From: Micavibrio sp.
Lineage (GTDB): Bacteria > Pseudomonadota > Alphaproteobacteria > Micavibrionales > Micavibrionaceae
Reading direction: 5' to 3'
NCBI GenBank assembly: GCA_012960155.1
Contig: DUBU01000001.1
Span: 1 to 57,189 of the forward strand
DNA length: 57,189 bases
Positions 8,972 through 16,142 of the stretch are shown piece after piece. Numbering within the stretch: position 1 is the stretch's first letter; every line of letters begins with the position of its first letter. The notes below the pieces were generated by a model. That model made no database searches. It worked only from the letters and a program-made list of their open reading frames with translations, and was not told the DNA's origin. The position numbers and the translations under genes were made by a program.

Positions 8972-9235
8972 TTAGAAGGACGCCGTTCGGATTGTACTGC
9001 TGGATTGCGTGTTGTTTACGATCTCAGTACTTTTAGTAATTTTTTCAAGCTTCATCTGTTCGGCGCGGTATCGTAATTCAGGACATGCCATATTGCGGTC
9101 ATCACAGAACTTCACAGCCTCGTCAATCGGCATAAGCGTAAGATTAATAATTCTAGCTTTCATGTGCAATTTTACACTTTCGGCAGAGGCAGGCATCGCC
9201 GCCATTACGGCAGCGCAAAGCAAAAATGTTTTCAT
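8972..9235 (-). CDS. small exported two-cysteine protein, paralogue 2
   Basis: 87 aa, signal peptide MKTFLLCAAVMAAMPASA, then ARIINLTLMPIDEAVKFCDD and NMACPELRYRAEQM, aligned with the gene at 8650-8898 without gaps through the core. The C-terminal tails differ (Thr/Ser-rich here, Lys/Glu-rich there). Gene spacing is about 70 bases, so the pair may be co-transcribed leftward with this copy first. Function unknown. Confidence 0.7.
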   Translation of the reverse strand: MKTFLLCAAVMAAMPASAESVKLHMKARIINLTLMPIDEAVKFCDDRNMACPELRYRAEQMKLEKITKSTEIVNNTQSSSTIRTASF

Positions 9236-9490
9236 GGTGTATTTTCCCGTTCCCTAAGTTGTACTCTAATAACCTTCCCAATTTTGGGTTCAAGGTCTAA
9301 CTCTCAAGATGTTCTGTTCCTTTGTATACTAGCCAAGGTATAGGTGTGGATGCAAAAACATCATACTTTAGTATAGGTTTATTGAACTAATATTATGTAA
9401 ATTATATATAGCATTGTATATAATCTCTGCTAACAGACTGTTAGATATGGATTTCTTGCATAATTTTTCTGGTTTGTGACATAGTGTCGT
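9236..9490. other. AT-rich intergenic region with a 15-base palindrome
   Basis: This 255-base divergent spacer between the exported paralogues and the LRAT-like gene holds no ORF that I can support. It contains the perfect palindrome CTAACAGACTGTTAG (9430-9444, seven-base arms, one-base centre), placed about 45 bases before the rightward start, a position suited to an operator. Confidence 0.4.
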
Positions 9491-10063
9491 ATGTCAATTT
9501 ACAGAATGCACCTGCTGTTTGAGCCATGGGAGCGCATGGAATTAATGGGCTGGCAAATGCCGTTGCCGCAGCGCATTGGATATGGCCATGTATATTGCTT
9601 GTTAGATAAAGGTGGCGAAATCACCAAGCGTGATTTTGTGGGCTTAGGGGAACAAAATCTGGAAGGTGAAGTTAAGCAGGATAAGGGGCTAAAGCGGCTA
9701 TTCAATCGCTTTATGCGCGCTTGCCGATTACAGCTAGTCATCGAGGAAGATGTTATATTCCTCGCATATGAGACAGAACCCGTAGCGTCATTTGAGATCA
9801 GCCAAGAAGACTACGAAAGCGCTTTGGCCTATTTCAAAAGTCTGGATGGCAGTATGGTGGAATATGATCGTACTTTTAACAACTGTGTCCATTATGCCAA
9901 TCAAGATTTAAAGGCTGCAGGCATTGATCTGGGCAATGGACTAGGCCTAAGTGCGGGCGCATTTTTTCAAAAAGCCTTAAAACAAAGCCAAGGCAATCTC
10001 TTGTCGCCTCCTTTGGGTATTGAGGTTGTCGAACGTACCGTGCCCAAACACGACCCTTCTTAA
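9491..10063 (+). CDS. putative LRAT/permuted NlpC-P60-like protein
   Basis: 190 aa without a signal peptide. The order of motifs, an early His in GYGHVYCLLDKGG (~32-44) and a late Cys in TFNNCVHYANQDLKAAGI (~130-147), matches circularly permuted papain-like proteins of the LRAT/NlpC-P60 class, where the His strand precedes the NCxHF-type Cys helix. Such proteins are thiol peptidases or acyltransferases acting on lipid or peptide substrates. The assignment rests on two motifs only. The likely start codon is ATG at 9491; no strong ribosome site is visible, and a palindrome upstream may control expression. Confidence 0.5.
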   Translation: MSIYRMHLLFEPWERMELMGWQMPLPQRIGYGHVYCLLDKGGEITKRDFVGLGEQNLEGEVKQDKGLKRLFNRFMRACRLQLVIEEDVIFLAYETEPVASFEISQEDYESALAYFKSLDGSMVEYDRTFNNCVHYANQDLKAAGIDLGNGLGLSAGAFFQKALKQSQGNLLSPPLGIEVVERTVPKHDPS

Positions 10064-10137
10064 TCAATAAACAGCCTATCGTATGGACCATTTCATTGTT
10101 ATCCTATCCCAAGGTTCTATAGCGGAGGATTAGGAGC

Positions 10138-10500
10138 ATGATGGAAGTAATAGAAGATTTGCCGGCCGATGTAGTTGGTATCGCTGCGCGCGGTAAAATC
10201 GTTAAAGAAGATTATGAGAACCTGATTATTCCAGTGATCGAGCAGCGCATCGCCGAGCATGGCAAAATTAAAATGCTGTTCGAGCTACACCATTTTGATG
10301 GCATGGAGCTGGCGGCGATGTGGCAAGATACAAAATTCGGAATGCAGCACTGGCATGATTTTACGCATCTGGCACTGGTGACTGATGATCCATGGCTGCG
10401 GAATATGACAGCGTTCTTTGCCCATATGATTCCTGCCGAAGTGCGCTGCTTTGGGAGCACAGAAGCAGAAGCTGCGCGTGAATGGCTGGTAACGACTTAA
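10138..10500 (+). CDS. SpoIIAA-like / STAS-SEC14 domain protein
   Basis: 120 aa matching the small SpoIIAA-like family (PF11964): an N-terminal strand-helix unit (VVGIAARGKIVKEDYENLI), KIKMLFELHHFDGMELAAMW, the central DTKFGMQHWHDFTHLALVTD, and a C-terminal strand EVRCFGSTEAEAAREWL. Proteins of this type bind hydrophobic ligands or act as anti-anti-sigma-like folds; no specific role can be assigned. GGAGGATTAGGAG precedes two adjacent ATG codons (10138 and 10141); either could be used. Confidence 0.8.
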   Translation: MMEVIEDLPADVVGIAARGKIVKEDYENLIIPVIEQRIAEHGKIKMLFELHHFDGMELAAMWQDTKFGMQHWHDFTHLALVTDDPWLRNMTAFFAHMIPAEVRCFGSTEAEAAREWLVTT

Positions 10501-10505
10501 GAAGA

Positions 10506-11183
10506 CTACTCTTTGGCAGCGATGCGCACGATATGGCGGCTTAGATACGCAAAAGGTGTATCGCAGGCTGCCACAAAGATTTTAACGCCATAGGCAACAG
10601 CCGCCAGCGCCAGCCAGCCCTCGAACATTCCGTAGAACGCCAGAAACGCGAAGGCAAACGTATCAAAAAACTGAGAGATGATCGTACTGCCGTTATTACG
10701 CAGCCACATATGCTTCTCGTTGGTCCATGTGCGTATATGGTCATACAGCCAGACATCAAGGCTCTGGCTCAGGAAATAGACGAACAGCCCTGCAAACACA
10801 ATGCGGAATGATGTCGTAAAGACAGTGTCCATGGCATCAGAAAGGGCCTGCATATCGGCGGCTGGCTCTGCTATACGGATGGCTTGCAGAAACACCTGAA
10901 ACAGGATGGCTGCAAACACACTAACGCGAACAGTCTCATAGGCGCTCTTCTTCCCGAAATTTTCGTTCAGGACGTCGGTCGCCAGAAAGATCGTGGAGTA
11001 TAGCGCCGTGCCCAATGTAATCGGTAAACCCCAAACCATAACAACTTTCGCGTCCGTAATACCAAGCAGCAGCGTGATCATCACCACATAGCCCTGCAGC
11101 CAGTGCTTGCCCATAAAGGCAGCAAACGGCACAGCTAAAAGGCCGAATAGCATAGTCGCGATAAATAGAAATTCGTTAGTCAT
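10506..11183 (-). CDS. yhhQ: queuosine precursor transporter, YhhQ/VUT (DUF165) family
   Basis: 225 aa, about six membrane segments. The family signatures are present: FLATDVLNENFGKKSAY after the third segment, and SQSLDVWLYDHIRTWT with LRNNGSTIISQFFDT further on. Members import preQ0 or preQ1 for queuosine modification of tRNA at the inner membrane. No other queuosine genes are nearby. It converges with the SpoIIAA-like gene (stops five bases apart). Confidence 0.9.
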   Translation of the reverse strand: MTNEFLFIATMLFGLLAVPFAAFMGKHWLQGYVVMITLLLGITDAKVVMVWGLPITLGTALYSTIFLATDVLNENFGKKSAYETVRVSVFAAILFQVFLQAIRIAEPAADMQALSDAMDTVFTTSFRIVFAGLFVYFLSQSLDVWLYDHIRTWTNEKHMWLRNNGSTIISQFFDTFAFAFLAFYGMFEGWLALAAVAYGVKIFVAACDTPFAYLSRHIVRIAAKE

Positions 11184-11207
11184 GCGGGAAATATACGCGC
11201 AGTAATG

Positions 11208-11516
11208 TTATTTAGAAAGACCAATTGATCGGTAAGCATCATTCCGCATGTTCGGTGGTATAACACGGTCAAGGCGCGCTTTAAGTCTTTGGTCAATGTC
11301 ATGCGGTCTTGTAAGGCCTGGTTTACCGGCAACTCTCAGACGGAAGTGGTCCAGCAGAATGTGTCCCATGGTTTCCGTTAGATCATCGCTGCGGCTTAAC
11401 AGGCCCGCTGTAATCTGTACGCCATGCAGGTGGACAGTTTTGCTGCGAGAGCAATACTGCCAGGGAGCGGGAATAGAAACGCTATTCCAATCAATTCTTA
11501 AAGAGCTCATATCCAT
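11208..11516 (-). CDS. hypothetical protein, about 102 aa
   Basis: Unrecognised. The frame extends four codons further to a TTG, but ATG at 11516 or 11510 is more likely; no convincing ribosome site is seen for any. The product is soluble and basic in its second half (LRVAGKPGLTRPHDIDQRLKARLDR). It lies just upstream of yhhQ on the same strand (stop 11208, yhhQ start 11183), so it may be the first gene of a two-gene unit. An open frame on the opposite strand overlaps it but has no start signals. Confidence 0.45.
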   Translation of the reverse strand: MDMSSLRIDWNSVSIPAPWQYCSRSKTVHLHGVQITAGLLSRSDDLTETMGHILLDHFRLRVAGKPGLTRPHDIDQRLKARLDRVIPPNMRNDAYRSIGLSK

Positions 11517-11644
11517 GTAAGGCACCAAAGGTTTACATATTGAAGGGGTTTTACACTAAAGCTCATAAAGATTGCAAAGTTTTTGTTCCGCGTGACTTAC
11601 GCAGATAAGAAAATAATTGCAAACTATTGTTTTGATTAATATTT

Positions 11645-12367
11645 ATGAGTGAAATTATGGACGACATTTTCCCGACATTATTTGCCAAAACCTTCTTCAT
11701 TCTGGCAACCCAGCTGTCCATCACATGGGTGGCGGCACGTGCCACGCTTGTTTATTTTCAGCGCAAATACCAACAAGGCGCATCATGGGTCACTGCGACG
11801 AAGAACAAAGCAGGCTTTCTTGATCTACACGTCGATCAGCAGATTTTGAAAGGGCCGATCTATATACTGCTCGCAGTCTACTTTGCCACGTTCTTCTTTC
11901 TAGAGTTATATGCCGCTGAATATATGCGCTTGGGACTTTTAACCTTCTCGTTCTGGTCAGTGCAGGTCGGTATAATTGTCGCGCTGTGCCTGATCGCTGT
12001 CGATGAAAATATGGGCATGAAGGTCGTTGCGCTGACCGCACTTATAACCGTGCTCACAGCGTTAATAGGGATCTATTCAGGCATAGATTTCGGGTTTCTG
12101 AGTACAGGTCTGTTTATTGCCCTATTACTGCTGCTAGGCGCGAATATTCTGCGTATCTTTATTGATATTCCGCGCATGAAACAGCGGGTTATCGCCGGTA
12201 TAGGCGTTGTGATATTCACGCTCTATATGGTGCATGATTTCAATGCGCTCGCCAAAGCCGATGCGGCAGGGGTGAATGATTGGCCTGCCGCCATCCACAT
12301 CTCGATCGGTATTTATCTGGATATCATCAACCTGCTGCTAGAGCTGCTTGATACGATGAGCGACTAG
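11645..12367 (+). CDS. hypothetical multi-pass membrane protein
   Basis: 240 aa with roughly six hydrophobic segments (about 10-30, 62-85, 92-112, 118-135, 145-168, 178-198) and a short charged loop containing RKYQQGASWVTATKNK after the first. No transporter or enzyme motif is recognised. The start lies in an AT-rich divergent region shared with the gene at 11208-11516. It converges with the FkbM methyltransferase; the stops abut. Confidence 0.7.
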   Translation: MSEIMDDIFPTLFAKTFFILATQLSITWVAARATLVYFQRKYQQGASWVTATKNKAGFLDLHVDQQILKGPIYILLAVYFATFFFLELYAAEYMRLGLLTFSFWSVQVGIIVALCLIAVDENMGMKVVALTALITVLTALIGIYSGIDFGFLSTGLFIALLLLLGANILRIFIDIPRMKQRVIAGIGVVIFTLYMVHDFNALAKADAAGVNDWPAAIHISIGIYLDIINLLLELLDTMSD

Positions 12368-13186
12368 TTAGCCGCGCACAAACAGACGATTGCGACCATG
12401 ATTGCTGCGGGCGCGGAAGGTTTCATCTTCGCGCAGACCTGCATCGGTGATCATTTTGATCATCGCATCATTGGCTTCGTTACCGCCTTCAATCTCGATA
12501 AGTAGTGATTTGATCTGGCCAAGAATTTCAGGCGCACCTTTCAGGATCAGCGGCTCCAGGCCATCAACATCAAGTTTGACGTGATCAGGCATAGCATCGA
12601 ACTGCTTGGCAAAATTATCGGCACGCATGGCAATCACAGTCTGCTGGAAGGCAGGCTTGAATTCGCCAAACTGGTTGCTGGCAACGCCGATGGAGTTAGA
12701 CGCATGACCCGCACTCACCTCTGCCATTTGCAGATCGGCAAGACCATCAGTATCGGAAAACGCCATGCACAAAGGCTTCACTTGCTTGGAAAGATCATTC
12801 AAACGCAGGTGGTCTACTAACAGCGCGAAGTTGAAAACGCTGGGTTCAAACGCATAAACCGTCGCGCCGCGTTTTGCTGCGTAGAGCGTGTATAGGCCAA
12901 CATTCGCGCCGATGTCCCAGAAAATATCGCCTTCGCCGACAATGTTATCAATGTAGAAAAGAGTTTCAGGTTCATCCTCGTGGAACCGCGCAACCGCACT
13001 GGCAATCGCTGCACCGCGTCCTGCGTAAAATGCAATATCGCCGTGATTTGTTTTGACAACTGTATCGCCGCAACCATAAAGCATATCGGCAACACGGGCG
13101 CGGGTTTTGGCTTTCTGGCGGCTGGATAGGGGCACCATCGCACAGTTAACGGCACCATACAGAATTTTGGAAACGGATTTGCTCAT
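12368..13186 (-). CDS. FkbM family methyltransferase
   Basis: 272 aa. The SAM-binding motif I is GDIFWDIGANVGLYTLYAAK (~95-114), followed by the acidic strand end YAFEPSVFN and the FkbM C-terminal signature VKLDVDGLEPLILKGAPEIL. FkbM-type enzymes O-methylate sugars, often on surface polysaccharide, or polyketides. The substrate here is unknown; no glycosyltransferase lies next to it, although galU and pgm occur about 18 kb away. Confidence 0.88.
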   Translation of the reverse strand: MSKSVSKILYGAVNCAMVPLSSRQKAKTRARVADMLYGCGDTVVKTNHGDIAFYAGRGAAIASAVARFHEDEPETLFYIDNIVGEGDIFWDIGANVGLYTLYAAKRGATVYAFEPSVFNFALLVDHLRLNDLSKQVKPLCMAFSDTDGLADLQMAEVSAGHASNSIGVASNQFGEFKPAFQQTVIAMRADNFAKQFDAMPDHVKLDVDGLEPLILKGAPEILGQIKSLLIEIEGGNEANDAMIKMITDAGLREDETFRARSNHGRNRLFVRG

Positions 13187-13265
13187 CGAATTACAGGCTC
13201 TCTTCAGATCTTAAAAACTGCCGCAGTATACGAACAGTTGTACACGAAGTCACCTATAAATGCCC

Positions 13266-13733
13266 CTAATTGAGTATCCAGTACCCGCCATTTAGATAGG
13301 CCGCGTAAATAGTCCAGAGTGTCGGCGGGATCATCAGATACGCGGCGACTCGTAAGCGTCCCCAAGCCTTGGCAATGAACACGAGCGCCAGAACATCCAT
13401 CACAACAATCCAGATAAACCCGATCAGTAATTCCTGCGCGCCGAAGAATATGAAACTCCAGCTCCAGTTCATGATCATATACACGATATAAAGCGGCAGC
13501 AGCCCTTTACGCGCCGAATCGTTTCGTCCGCGCCAGACCGTCCATCCCGCCGCCGCAATCAGGGAATACAGCAGTGACCACATAATCGGAAAGGCGATAT
13601 TCGGCGGTGTCAGCGGCGGCGGCGTCAATGATGCATACCAGCCGTCAACGCCATTTTGTGTGGCCATGCCGATGCTATACGATACAGCTTCGAAAACCAA
13701 AATCCAGAGGGCGAGTGATAAATATTTTTTCAT
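13266..13733 (-). CDS. tspO: TspO/MBR tryptophan-rich sensory protein
   Basis: 155 aa, five membrane helices. Family features: W-x-S-L-x-x-P-P-L-x-P-P (WYASLTPPPLTPP, ~33-45), FPIMWSLLYSLIAAAGW, NWSWSFIFFG and a C-terminal WTIYAAYLNGGYWILN. TspO proteins bind porphyrins and cholesterol-like ligands in the outer or cytoplasmic membrane and, in photosynthetic alphaproteobacteria, act as oxygen-linked regulators. It stands alone. Confidence 0.93.
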   Translation of the reverse strand: MKKYLSLALWILVFEAVSYSIGMATQNGVDGWYASLTPPPLTPPNIAFPIMWSLLYSLIAAAGWTVWRGRNDSARKGLLPLYIVYMIMNWSWSFIFFGAQELLIGFIWIVVMDVLALVFIAKAWGRLRVAAYLMIPPTLWTIYAAYLNGGYWILN

Positions 13734-13777
13734 AGAGAGAGGATATAGCGCTTCACACCGTAAAATCCAGCGGTAAA

Positions 13778-14368
13778 CTAAGGCGCGGCGTAACAGCTAT
13801 GCAGGTTTTCAATCCGCTGTTTTTCCATGCGATAGGGCGATACATCCCTGATCAGCGCTTCCAGATCGCGCAATCCGTCGACCTGCAAGTCAAATTCATC
13901 GCGCAGATATCGGACGGCGTGACAATCGGCCGCGTGTTCCATGCGGGTGACCGTATCGCCCGTCAGATCGGCATCAACATAGTGCGTGACGGCATCCCCA
14001 GAACTCAGGTGGAAACATTCGTGCAGATAGATAAAACGCACCTGCGTCGGGGTTAATTGATCCATGAAGGATTCATCGTAAACAATGACGGGCATTTGTA
14101 TGTCTTCAGCGCGCGCGGTATGTCTGCCGTCGCTGGCTTCGCCGCGTAAATAACGGGCGCCTGCATACATGGTCATATGATAATCATCGGCCTGATCGTG
14201 ATAAATATCCTCGTCAATCAAGGCAGCCATATCACCACGGTGATCACGGCACTCCAGCGCGTTTAAGGACGCAAGTGCTGTGTTCTCAGGCGTATCAGCT
14301 TGTGCCGCCGCCGCAAACGCGCCGCATAGTCCGATCGCCAATAGCCCTGAATACGCAAGACCCCGCAT
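13778..14368 (-). CDS. exported zinc metallopeptidase-like protein
   Basis: 196 aa with a signal peptide (MRGLAYSGLLAIGLCGAFA, cleavage near AQA-DT). A canonical HExxH is seen as IYLHECFHLSSGD (~117-129), and about 30 residues later MEHAADCHAVRYL provides the E-x-x-A-D pattern used as third ligand in gluzincin-type peptidases. Four cysteines in the mature part would allow disulphides in the periplasm. The closest named family is uncertain (M48-like or DUF4344-like), so only the class is assigned. Confidence 0.65.
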   Translation of the reverse strand: MRGLAYSGLLAIGLCGAFAAAAQADTPENTALASLNALECRDHRGDMAALIDEDIYHDQADDYHMTMYAGARYLRGEASDGRHTARAEDIQMPVIVYDESFMDQLTPTQVRFIYLHECFHLSSGDAVTHYVDADLTGDTVTRMEHAADCHAVRYLRDEFDLQVDGLRDLEALIRDVSPYRMEKQRIENLHSCYAAP

Positions 14369-14446
14369 AAAACCCCAATCCTGTTTTTGTTTTTATAATT
14401 ATTAGAAACACTCTAGTCGGATTAAGGGCAGCGCGTCAAATTTATG

Positions 14447-15325
14447 TTACTTCAAATCGCATAGCGCCTTGATATGCGCAGGGCCAATGCCGCAGCATCC
14501 GCCGATAATGCGCGCGCCCAGATTAATCCAGTGCTGGCAGAATTCCAGATACGTGCTGGTATCCTCGATCAAATCCTCGCGCAGGGCAGACACAACCTCG
14601 TTGGATTTATGGCCTTTGCGGATATCATCAAACGCGTTGGCATACACGCCGAGCCTGAACCGCCCGTCCAGTTGAGCGGCCGCAATCTGCAGGGCAGGGG
14701 TCATGGTCTCTGGCTGGCTGCAATTAAACAGTACCGCCTCAATCGGTAAATCTTTGATGGCCGATAACGCCTCGGACAATAACTCGCGGGATCGTAGCTG
14801 CGGCGGATGGTCTTCATAATAGTCACGTAACGTAAACGCCAGCCAGATCGGCTTGCCTGTCTTTGCCAGCGCCGCTGTGACAAACAACGCTTCTTCAACC
14901 GAAGACAGCGTTTCCACCAGCCAGAAATCAACATAGGGCGCTTGCGCTTCGATCAGGGGCATAAGAATGTCAGGCGCACGCGCCGCATCAAATAATTGCG
15001 GGTTATACGACCCGAATAGCGGCGGAATACATCCCGCCACGCGCACACCCTCACCCGTATCCGCCGCTTCACGGGCAAGCTTACCCGCCAGCCCAATCAA
15101 ATCGCGCCCCATATCGGCAAAGCGCTCTTCCCCGATATGGAACGGCACACAGGCATAGGCATTGGTCGTCAAAACCTCCGCCCCCGCCTGCACATATGAT
15201 AAATGGGCATCGCGCACAGTATCAGGCGCCTCCATCAAAGCCAGCGCCGACCACTCAGGCTGCCGAAACGGCGCGCCCATCCGCTCTAACTCTCGCCCCA
15301 TTCCACCGTCTAGTATTGTGATCAT
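14447..15325 (-). CDS. homocysteine S-methyltransferase family protein
   Basis: 292 aa. Zinc-binding cysteines of the Pfam S-methyl_trans domain are seen in AVLFNCSQPE and the C-terminal GARIIGGCCGIGPAHI; the N-terminus ILDGGMGRELERMG is also typical. Members transfer a methyl group from S-methylmethionine or betaine to homocysteine (MmuM or BHMT-like). The start at 15325 has GGAG five bases upstream; the longer frame to 15409 runs into the REP-like repeat and is rejected. No mmuP permease is adjacent. Confidence 0.88.
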   Translation of the reverse strand: MITILDGGMGRELERMGAPFRQPEWSALALMEAPDTVRDAHLSYVQAGAEVLTTNAYACVPFHIGEERFADMGRDLIGLAGKLAREAADTGEGVRVAGCIPPLFGSYNPQLFDAARAPDILMPLIEAQAPYVDFWLVETLSSVEEALFVTAALAKTGKPIWLAFTLRDYYEDHPPQLRSRELLSEALSAIKDLPIEAVLFNCSQPETMTPALQIAAAQLDGRFRLGVYANAFDDIRKGHKSNEVVSALREDLIEDTSTYLEFCQHWINLGARIIGGCCGIGPAHIKALCDLK

Positions 15326-15339
15326 TGTTACTCCGTGTA

Positions 15340-15375
15340 CGTCATTGCGAGGACTGCAACGACGAAGCAATCCAT
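15340..15375 (+). repeat. REP-like palindromic repeat, copy 1
   Basis: CGTCATTGCGAGGA...CGACGAAGCAATCCAT, a repeat type common in several bacterial lineages. It closely matches the copies at 15685-15720 and (inverted) 15741-15770 and sits just downstream of the GIY-YIG gene. Confidence 0.85.
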
Positions 15376-15383
15376 ACCAAACT

Positions 15384-15671
15384 TTACAAGATGCTCTGGT
15401 ATAAGTCATCCCACGCTGGGTTCATATTTTCGATCAGGGAAAGCTTCTGTTTGCGGCTGCCGGCTTTGATGCGCTTTTCTTCGGTAATGGCGGCTTCCAT
15501 GTCTTCATAGACTGCGAAGTAAACAAGGCTGTGGCATTTATACTGGCTGGTAAATTCGCTCTTAATGCCGTTCTTATGTTCGTGAACCCGTTTCGGTAGG
15601 TCGGAAGTAACGCCCGTATACAACGTCCCGTTCGGCTTATTCGCCATAATATAAACAGCAGGCAGCTTCAT
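15384..15671 (-). CDS. small GIY-YIG nuclease family protein
   Basis: 95 aa. GIY-YIG motif variants VYIMANKPN and LYTGVTSDLPKRVHEHKNG (Arg in the second helix), then YFAVYEDMEAAITEEKRIK with the catalytic-type Glu, and a C-terminal NPAWDDLY. This is the single-domain YhbQ-like subfamily, often mis-named excinuclease. Both sides carry REP-like repeats (15340-15375 and 15685-15770), 8 and 13 bases from the gene ends. This layout suggests the gene and the repeats moved or are maintained together. Confidence 0.9.
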   Translation of the reverse strand: MKLPAVYIMANKPNGTLYTGVTSDLPKRVHEHKNGIKSEFTSQYKCHSLVYFAVYEDMEAAITEEKRIKAGSRKQKLSLIENMNPAWDDLYQSIL

Positions 15672-15684
15672 AAAGTTCTCTCTG

Positions 15685-15720
15685 CGTCATTGCGAGGAGC
15701 GCAGCGACGCGGCAATCCAT
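15685..15720 (+). repeat. REP-like palindromic repeat, copy 2
   Basis: CGTCATTGCGAGGAGCGCAG followed by CGACGCGGCAATCCAT. Same orientation as copy 1, 13 bases upstream of the GIY-YIG start. It can fold back on copy 3. Confidence 0.88.
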
Positions 15721-15740
15721 GCAATCTATGTCAGGATCAC

Positions 15741-15770
15741 CATGGACTGCTTCGTTCCTCGCAGTGACGT
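15741..15770 (-). repeat. REP-like palindromic repeat, copy 3 (inverted)
   Basis: Reads CATGGACTGCTTCGTTCCTC then GCAGTGACGT on the plus strand, the inverse complement of the copy 1/2 type (ACGTCACTGCGAGGAACGAA...). With copy 2 it makes a REP-REP inverted pair about 85 bases long, able to form a large hairpin. Confidence 0.85.
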
Positions 15771-15809
15771 TAATTATCATTAATTAGCATTTAGTTAGAA
15801 AAGTTCAAA

Positions 15810-16142
15810 TTAGCGCACAGGTTTAGAACTTGTAATGTAATAACATGCGAAATGGGCGACAATAATGCCTATAGTAAAGGGTAAGAGTGTCCACCATAAG
15901 TTAAATGGAAAAGCTTTGTAGATAAAATCTGTTAAAATAACGATTGGAAAGCCAATTAATAAGCCCCACAAAAATTGAATGAAAACCTTTAAGTAGCTGT
16001 TGTTATACGTGAAATAGCGCGTGCATTCTTCACATTTTATAGTTCTATGCTTAGGCGGCTGAAACATTTGAAAGTAAGAAGAGCGCATGAGCTGGTTATA
16101 TTGCTTAAAGCTGGCGCGCTTATTACAGTTGGGGCATTTCAC
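15810..16142 (-). CDS. zinc-ribbon membrane protein, translationally coupled to lepA
   Basis: 110 aa. An N-terminal zinc ribbon is given by CPNCNK (~3-8) and CEECTR (~37-42), followed by two membrane helices (~53-75 and 83-102). The start is GTG at 16142; it overlaps the lepA stop in the string TAGTG, so translation is probably coupled to lepA. No family name is assigned. Base composition is AT-richer than lepA. Confidence 0.7.
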   Translation of the reverse strand: MKCPNCNKRASFKQYNQLMRSSYFQMFQPPKHRTIKCEECTRYFTYNNSYLKVFIQFLWGLLIGFPIVILTDFIYKAFPFNLWWTLLPFTIGIIVAHFACYYITSSKPVR

